19,348 nt of DNA from an uncultured Lachnospiraceae bacterium (GTDB lineage Bacteria > Bacillota > Clostridia > Lachnospirales > Lachnospiraceae), in assembly GCA_910584965.1 (NCBI GenBank), contig CAJUDZ010000047.1, forward strand, positions 1-19,348, written 5' to 3'. The notes beneath the pieces were generated by a model. That model saw only the letters and a program-made list of their open reading frames with translations. It had not been told where the DNA came from and ran no database searches. A program made the translations under genes and the position numbers. The stretch's first letter is position 1. Each line of letters begins with the position of its first letter. This document shows positions 15,240 to 19,348 of this stretch, one piece after another.

Positions 15240-16021
15240 TGAAGCAGCGTTCCGTCAGCAGCGCCTTTTTAAAGCATATCGCTTATTTGACGATGTTTAT
15301 CGACCATTTTTCCGTCGTGGTTCTTGCCGCATATGTCGCATGGCTCGGCGCACAGGGGGCTTCTGCGGAAACGGCGTCCTGGATATATCAGATGGGAAGG
15401 CACATCGGAAGGACTGCATTTATTTTGTTTGCCTTTATGGCCTCAGAAGGCTTCCGGTATACTCACAGCAGAAAGAAATATCTGCTGCGGCTTTTCGCCT
15501 TTGCCTTTATTTCAGAGATTCCGTTCGATCTGGCCGTCAACGGCTGTTTCTTTACGATGGACGGTCAGAACGTCTACTGGACGCTATTTTTGGGCGTGCT
15601 GGCGCTGTACATCTTTGAAAAACTGCGTGGAAAGCCTCTTTTGCAGTTTCTGGGCGTATTGTTATGCTGTGCGGCGGCGGTTGTGCTGAAAACGGATTAT
15701 ATGCTTATGGGAGTGCTTCTGATTGTGGCTTTCTATCTGGGCAGAGGTTCTTTCCGGTATCAGTTTGCGGTCGGTTCCGTTGTGATTTACATGGGGCAGG
15801 TCATGCTCTATGTCGTGCGGTACTGGGGAAGCGGCATTTCCCTGTATGTTTATATGTCGGCGAGCGTAAGTGAATTATACGGCCTGCTGGCTTTCTGCTT
15901 TCTGTATTTTTATGATGGAAAGAAGGGAAAACAGCTTCCCAAAGCATTTTATTACTGGTTTTATCCGCTGCATCTGCTGTTGCTTTACGGAATCAGGATG
16001 ATCTTGTTTCCCGGTGTATAG
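15239..16021 (+). CDS. TraX-family integral membrane protein
   Basis: A 260-residue polytopic membrane protein, about seven or eight helices, matching the TraX-like group first named for a conjugation pilin acetylase. Visible signatures are the start LKHIAYLTMFIDHF (11-24), GRHIGRTAFILFAFMASEGF (53-72), SRKKYLLRLFAFAFISEIPF (76-95) and the closing YWFYPLHLLLLYGIR. Chromosomal TraX-like proteins in Clostridia are common without any conjugation genes, and none are here, so a role in acylating a surface component is only a guess. GGAG at 15227-15230 is well spaced, and the ATG overlaps the aldolase stop. The DUF2752 gene follows after 23 bases. Confidence 0.85.
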   Translation: MKQRSVSSAFLKHIAYLTMFIDHFSVVVLAAYVAWLGAQGASAETASWIYQMGRHIGRTAFILFAFMASEGFRYTHSRKKYLLRLFAFAFISEIPFDLAVNGCFFTMDGQNVYWTLFLGVLALYIFEKLRGKPLLQFLGVLLCCAAAVVLKTDYMLMGVLLIVAFYLGRGSFRYQFAVGSVVIYMGQVMLYVVRYWGSGISLYVYMSASVSELYGLLAFCFLYFYDGKKGKQLPKAFYYWFYPLHLLLLYGIRMILFPGV

Positions 16022-16044
16022 CGGAAGAGGAATGAAAGAAATTT

Positions 16045-16503
16045 ATGAGAAAAATAAAAGAACGTATCTGTCGGGATATTAAAAACTTATGGCCGGCAGC
16101 GGCGGCAGTTGTGGTAAGCATCATTTTATCGAATATCATTTTTCACGCTTTCTGCCCGATGGTGGTACTGACAGGGATTCCCTGTCCGGGCTGCGGCATG
16201 ACGAGAAGCCTGTTTTTGCTTTTGACGGGAAGAGTGGGGCTGTCCGTCCGGATGCACCCGATGGGCCTCCCGGTGGCCTGCATCATATTGTACTTTATGT
16301 GGAACCGGTATATACTCGGCAGAATGGCGAAAGGAATAAAATTTCTGATCGTTTTGGTGATTATCCTGCTGATTGTTTTATATTGCATACGCATGTATCG
16401 TTTTTTCCCATACAGAGAACCGTATGTTTATATGGAAGATAATATTCTGGCAAAAATTCTGCCTTTCTACGAACAAATACTACACTCACTAAAAATATTA
16501 TGA
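16045..16503 (+). CDS. DUF2752-family membrane protein
   Basis: A 152-residue small membrane protein of unknown function. The family hallmark GIPCPGCGMTRS is at 44-55, followed by a helix and a HPMGLP motif (71-76). Three hydrophobic helices lie near 15-36, 75-91 and 99-117. The paired cysteines (C47, C50, and C37 ahead) could bind metal or form a disulfide, but this is inference. The ATG has no strong ribosome site; GAAGAGG lies about 14 bases upstream, so translation may depend on the gene before it. It is the last gene of the run that starts at uxuA or at the reductase-family gene. Confidence 0.85.
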   Translation: MRKIKERICRDIKNLWPAAAAVVVSIILSNIIFHAFCPMVVLTGIPCPGCGMTRSLFLLLTGRVGLSVRMHPMGLPVACIILYFMWNRYILGRMAKGIKFLIVLVIILLIVLYCIRMYRFFPYREPYVYMEDNILAKILPFYEQILHSLKIL

Positions 16504-16680
16504 TATAATGAGCGCAAAAGAAAAACAAGCGTCTGCGAAGCAGACATTTGTTTTTCTGCGCCATTAACGAGCAAACAGCCGGTGGAACCGGCAGGGAGCG
16601 CTGAAAGCGCGAGTTTGCGAGTCGACAAAGCAAAAGAAACAAGCGTTAGCGAGTCAGTTGTTTTATCAGGGAGGAAAATA
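16504..16680 (+). promoter_or_regulatory. Hairpin-rich leader before the repeat-rich membrane protein gene
   Basis: A TATAAT at 16504-16509 with a weak TACACT 17 bases upstream may be a promoter. Next comes a long imperfect hairpin, 16512-16561: GCGC/GCGC at the base, a 3-A bulge, then AGAAAAACAA pairing with TTGTTTTTCT and GTCTGC/GCAGAC around a GAA loop. Then GCAAAC (16571-16576) pairs with GTTTGC (16613-16618) and encloses two hairpins: GCCGGT/ACCGGC (loop GGA) and GCGCT/AGCGC (loop GAA), a possible three-way junction. A last AAACAA/TTGTTT pair (16637-16663) ends just before the GGGAGG ribosome site. This may be a leader RNA or a mobile palindromic repeat. Confidence 0.6.
16531..16555. terminator. 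Possible bidirectional terminator after the DUF2752 gene
   Basis: GTCTGC/GCAGAC with a GAA loop, followed by ATTTGTTTTT on the + strand and preceded by AGAAAAACAA, which is a T-rich tail on the minus strand. It could end the operon coming from the left. The 6-bp GC-containing core is short but it is extended by A-T pairs. Confidence 0.5.
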
Positions 16681-17316
16681 ATGGATAACAATCATTTATA
16701 TCAGGACCAGCAGCCGGGCACGGAACCTGACAATCAGCAGGACGCGTACCAGAGCGGCGGCGCATATCAGAGCAATGACGTATATCAGCAGGGAACCGCG
16801 TATCAGAGCAATGATGTATACCAGCAGGGAACCGCATACCAGAGCAATGATGCTTACCAGCAGGGGAACACGTATCAGCAGACCGGATATGGTCAGTATG
16901 ATCAGAACGGTGCATATGGCAGCGGCAATTATCAGAACGGCAGCTACAATAATGCAAACTATTATAACGGAACTTACAGCGGCGGCAATTACGGCGGCGG
17001 AAACTATAACAACGGAAGCTATGGCAATTACAACAGCGGTTACGGCAATGGAAACTACCAGACGCCGTATCAGCAGTCGCAGCTGGATCTGGAAGAACCC
17101 GTCAAGATGAGCGAATGGTTTATTTCCCTGCTGCTTATGCTGGTTCCCTGTGTGAATATCGTTATGATGTTCGTATGGGCGTTCAGCAAAACGGAGAAGA
17201 AGAGCAAGTCTAACTTGTTCAAGGTTCTGCTGATTGCGTGGGGCTTTTGTTTCTTATTGTATTTTATCATAATCATTTTGTTTGCGGCCGGGATTTTTGG
17301 TTCGATGTATTATTAA
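16681..17316 (+). CDS. Tyr/Gln/Asn/Gly-rich repeat protein with two C-terminal membrane helices
   Basis: A 211-residue protein I do not recognise by name. Residues 1-135 are low complexity and hydrophilic: three tandem 12-residue repeats AYQSNDVYQQGT (28-63, the third ending GN), then a YNG-rich tract with repeated GGNY and NGSY units (about 70-130). Residues 139-205 hold the conserved-looking part: KMSEWFISLLLMLVPCVNIV with one membrane helix (about 146-168), a basic loop SKTEKKSKSN, and a second helix (about 180-205). The layout resembles small two-helix proteins with disordered N termini (CD225/dispanin or TM2-like), but that assignment is tentative. The frame stays open upstream to 16504, yet ATG 16681 directly follows GGGAGGAAAATA, so the upstream part is taken as leader. 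Confidence 0.8.
   Translation: MDNNHLYQDQQPGTEPDNQQDAYQSGGAYQSNDVYQQGTAYQSNDVYQQGTAYQSNDAYQQGNTYQQTGYGQYDQNGAYGSGNYQNGSYNNANYYNGTYSGGNYGGGNYNNGSYGNYNSGYGNGNYQTPYQQSQLDLEEPVKMSEWFISLLLMLVPCVNIVMMFVWAFSKTEKKSKSNLFKVLLIAWGFCFLLYFIIIILFAAGIFGSMYY
16762..16869 (+). repeat. Three tandem 36-bp repeats within the coding region
   Basis: Units at 16762-16797, 16798-16833 and 16834-16869 encode AYQSNDVYQQGT twice and AYQSNDAYQQGN once. They differ mostly at third codon positions (for example GACGTATAT versus GATGTATAC), so the repeat has been kept at protein level and is not brand new. A degenerate half unit (AYQSGG) lies just upstream. Confidence 0.9.
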
Positions 17317-17339
17317 ATGAGCGAGGCGGTAAGAGGAGT

Positions 17340-17369
17340 GGCTGTGTGGAGACGCACAGTCATTTTTTT
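17340..17369 (+). terminator. Intrinsic terminator after the repeat-rich gene
   Basis: GGCTGTGTG pairs with CGCACAGTC (9 bp with two G-U pairs) around a GAGA tetraloop, then A and seven T (17363-17369). It separates this gene from the MarR operon. Confidence 0.88.
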
Positions 17370-17401
17370 GTTACAGGAAATTGTAAAATCCGAACAATTA
17401 A

Positions 17402-17430
17402 TTGCGTGCGCACGCAAAAGGTGGTATGAT
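17402..17430 (+). promoter_or_regulatory. MarR operon promoter with overlapping 16-bp palindromic operator
   Basis: TTGCGT (17402-17407), 17-base spacer, TATGAT (17425-17430). The perfect palindrome TTGCGTGCGCACGCAA (17402-17417) covers the -35 box and half the spacer. A MarR dimer bound there would block RNA polymerase, giving simple self-repression of the marR-MATE pair. Confidence 0.75.
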
Positions 17431-17453
17431 GGTTTCGATTGGAGGTGTTTTCT

Positions 17454-17903
17454 GTGAAAATATTAAAATGGCTTTCGGTTGCGGACCGTTTTTACAAAAT
17501 ATATCTGGACAAACAGCTCGCACCTTTTGGCATCAACAGCAGCCAGCATATGTTTTTGATCAAAATATGTGATTCTCCCGGCGTTTTACAGGATTCGCTG
17601 ATGGACATATTTTATGTTCATCCGAGCAATATTGTGCGGACGATCGCCGCGTTGGAAAAGCAGGGACTGATTACCCGCGTTCCCAACGATCAGGATAAGC
17701 GGACGTGGAAACTGTATCCGACCGACCGTGCCCTGTCCGTACTGGAAGAAATACGGGCGGTCTGCGCGAAGACAGAGTCCCTTTTACTGCAGGGTATCAG
17801 CGAAACAGAAAAAGATCTTCTGACCGATCTGCTCATGCGGGCCGGTAAAAATATCACGGCGGAACTTCATATCGAGAGAAAGGAGGAGGAATTTGATGAC
17901 TGA
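17454..17903 (+). CDS. MarR-family transcriptional regulator
   Basis: A 149-residue winged-helix repressor, expected to release DNA when a drug or phenolic compound binds. The helix-turn-helix is in 45-75 (PGVLQDSLMDIFYVHPSNIV, then RTIAALEKQGLI), and the wing follows with RVPNDQDKRTWKLYPT, the usual MarR D-x-R wing. Helices at both ends would form the dimer interface. The start is GTG at 17454 behind GGAGGTG (17441-17447); the TTG at 17439 is upstream of the ribosome site and rejected. It overlaps the MATE gene by 8 bases, so the two proteins are made together, and the palindromic operator lies only 37 bases upstream of its start codon. Confidence 0.92.
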   Translation: MKILKWLSVADRFYKIYLDKQLAPFGINSSQHMFLIKICDSPGVLQDSLMDIFYVHPSNIVRTIAALEKQGLITRVPNDQDKRTWKLYPTDRALSVLEEIRAVCAKTESLLLQGISETEKDLLTDLLMRAGKNITAELHIERKEEEFDD

Positions 17904-19275
17904 GAATCCTCTGGGGTATGAAAAAATATCAAAACTGTTGAGGGATTTTGCCATTCCGAGTATTACGGCTTCTCTGGTCGGCTCTCTCTATAATATTGTA
18001 GATCAGATTTTTATCGGTCAGGGCGTAGGATACCTGGGAAATGCCGCAACCAATGTATCCTATCCGTTTTCAACCATCTGCCTTGCGATTTCCCTGCTGA
18101 TCGGAATCGGCAGCGCTTCGCGTTTTTCCCTTTATCTTGGAAATAAAGAACCGGAACCGGCCGCCAGAGCGGCGGGAAACGGCATAAGCATGATGGTAAT
18201 CATGGGGCTTGCCTATCTGGTAATCGGTGAAAGTCTGCTTCCCCAGCTGTTGAAACTGTTCGGGGCTACGACGGAAGTATATCCTTATGCACAGCAATAT
18301 GCCAGCGTCACCTTAGTGGGAATGCCGTTTCTGATTATAACAAATGGCATGAGCAATCTGATTCGGGCGGACGGAAGTCCCAGATATTCTATGGGCTGTA
18401 TGCTGATAGGCGCGATTGCCAACACCATTCTCGACCCGATTTTTATTTTTGCTTTCCACTGGGGCATTTTCGGAGCGGCTCTGGCGACGATTCTGGGACA
18501 GATTTTGTCTTTCGCCTTCGCGGTACGTTATTTATGGCGTTTTAAAACCATTCATTTTGAAAAAAAGCATTTTTTGCCGGATATCAGAGAAAGCCTGAAG
18601 ACTTGCAGTATGGGAATCAGCAGCAGCGCGAACCAGATTGCAATTACCTTCGTACAGATTATTTTGTATAATTCGCTTACATATTATGGAGCGCAAACGG
18701 TTTACGGCTCCGATATTCCGTTGGCGGCCTGCGGAATCGTTATGAAAACAAATGCGATTATTCTCGCTATCGTTGTGGGAATATCACAGGGAGCCCAGCC
18801 GATCATAGGCTTTAACTACGGAGCAAAACAATATTCCCGTGTGCGGGAAGCATATCTGCTCGCGATAAAATGGAACATGCTTGTTTCCGCAGTCGGTTTT
18901 TGCCTGTTACAGTGTTTTCCGCAGCATATCATTTCTCTGTTCGGGGGTGAAGATGCGTTATACCTTGAATTTGCGGTTCTGTTCATGCGCATATATCTTT
19001 TTATGGTTTTGGTGAACGGCGTGCAGCTTCTTTCTTCCAGTTTTTTTACGGCAATAGGGAAAGCGATGAAGGGAGCTTTACTGGCATTGACAAGGCAGGT
19101 TTTCTTCCTGATTCCGCTCATTTTGGTGCTTCCGCTTCGTTTTGGAATCATGGGAGTACTGTATGCGGGGCCCATTGCCGATTTTAGCGCTTTTATGCTG
19201 TCTGTTGTGCTGGTGAGCATAGAATTTAAAAAACAGAAAATGCTTTCACAGAAGAAAGCATTTTCCGAACAATAG
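17896..19275 (+). CDS. MATE-family multidrug efflux transporter
   Basis: A 459-residue inner-membrane antiporter with about twelve helices in two six-helix bundles, using a Na+ or H+ gradient to expel drugs or other small molecules. Family features are the start LLRDFAIPSITASLVGSLYN followed by VDQIFIGQ (helix 1), the GIGSASRFSLYLGN segment (helix 2), GMSNLIRADGSPRYSM in the first half, and QGAQPIIGFNYGA with CGIVMKTN in the second. It is of the MepA-like clostridial type. ATG 17896 follows AGGAGGAGG (17881-17889) and lies inside the end of marR, so it is translationally coupled to it. Control by MarR is the most direct reading. The substrates are unknown. Confidence 0.94.
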   Translation: MTENPLGYEKISKLLRDFAIPSITASLVGSLYNIVDQIFIGQGVGYLGNAATNVSYPFSTICLAISLLIGIGSASRFSLYLGNKEPEPAARAAGNGISMMVIMGLAYLVIGESLLPQLLKLFGATTEVYPYAQQYASVTLVGMPFLIITNGMSNLIRADGSPRYSMGCMLIGAIANTILDPIFIFAFHWGIFGAALATILGQILSFAFAVRYLWRFKTIHFEKKHFLPDIRESLKTCSMGISSSANQIAITFVQIILYNSLTYYGAQTVYGSDIPLAACGIVMKTNAIILAIVVGISQGAQPIIGFNYGAKQYSRVREAYLLAIKWNMLVSAVGFCLLQCFPQHIISLFGGEDALYLEFAVLFMRIYLFMVLVNGVQLLSSSFFTAIGKAMKGALLALTRQVFFLIPLILVLPLRFGIMGVLYAGPIADFSAFMLSVVLVSIEFKKQKMLSQKKAFSEQ

Positions 19276-19290
19276 AATGCCGCCATATGG

Positions 19291-19322
19291 AAAAATCGCC
19301 GCCGCCGGGCGACGATTTTTTA
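19291..19322 (+). terminator. Intrinsic terminator after the MATE gene
   Basis: AAAAATCG pairs with CGATTTTT, one C-A mismatch, then CGCC/GGCG around a GCCG loop, ending in a T run (19316-19321). The A-rich 5' arm makes it a candidate in the other direction as well. Confidence 0.85.
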
Positions 19323-19348
19323 TATAATAGGAAATTGCCGCAGCAGAA

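Noticed and set aside
15239..16021. TraX-like gene as a sign of a conjugative element
   Set aside because: No relaxase, coupling protein, integrase, attachment site or type IV secretion gene is present; chromosomal TraX-like proteins occur alone.
16582..16680. Upstream in-frame extension of the repeat-rich protein from GTG 16582
   Set aside because: The hairpin element explains this sequence, no ribosome site precedes the GTG, and ATG 16681 has a strong one; kept only as an item to test.

Overview
The window looks like chromosomal DNA of a low-to-mid-GC Gram-positive anaerobe of the class Clostridia, most likely a Lachnospiraceae-type gut bacterium. This is inferred from strong AGGAGG-type ribosome binding sites, family content (TraX-like membrane protein beside DUF2752, a TatD-associated-type radical SAM protein, a clostridial MarR/MATE pair, FtsX-type ABC exporter with OmpR/one-TM kinase) and intergenic hairpin repeats. 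No rRNA, tRNA, CRISPR array, transposase or phage gene is visible, and no stretch over 300 bases lacks a gene.

Layout. 1-239: two and a half tandem copies of a 92-bp unit, each with an intrinsic terminator for + strand transcription arriving from outside the window. 237-1937 (-): a methyl-accepting chemotaxis protein whose stop codon lies inside the last repeat copy. 2178-3661 (+): pyridoxamine kinase and a small radical SAM protein. 3673-4503 (-): MerR-family regulator with a GyrI-like effector domain. 4694-9293 (+): response regulator, histidine kinase, ABC ATPase and two-FtsX-domain permease, a four-gene sensing/export module with its own candidate promoter and operator before the ATPase gene. 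9290-10189 (-): AraC-type regulator. 10371-13153 (+): mannonate dehydratase and a fructuronate-reductase-type dehydrogenase, i.e. the two uxu steps of glucuronate breakdown, divergent from the AraC gene with well-formed back-to-back promoters. 13288-16503 (+): ketopantoate-reductase-family enzyme, threonine-aldolase-family PLP enzyme, TraX-like membrane protein and DUF2752 protein, tightly packed. 16504-17316: a hairpin-rich leader followed by a protein with a Tyr/Gln/Asn/Gly-rich repeat region and two membrane helices. 17340-19322 (+): terminator, MarR regulator with a perfect 16-bp palindrome over its promoter, MATE efflux pump, terminator.

How they work together. The AraC protein probably controls uxuA-uxuB, which turn D-fructuronate into D-mannonate and then 2-keto-3-deoxygluconate; the isomerase, kinase and aldolase of the route are not here. 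The two-component/ABC block reads as an antimicrobial-peptide or cell-envelope stress module in which the transporter may help sense, because the kinase has almost no extracellular part. MarR-MATE is a self-regulated drug-efflux operon. I found no convincing new biological system. The most unusual items are the tandem terminator repeat that fixes the end of the chemotaxis gene, the structured leader at 16.5 kb, the repeat-rich membrane protein, and several precise candidate operators.
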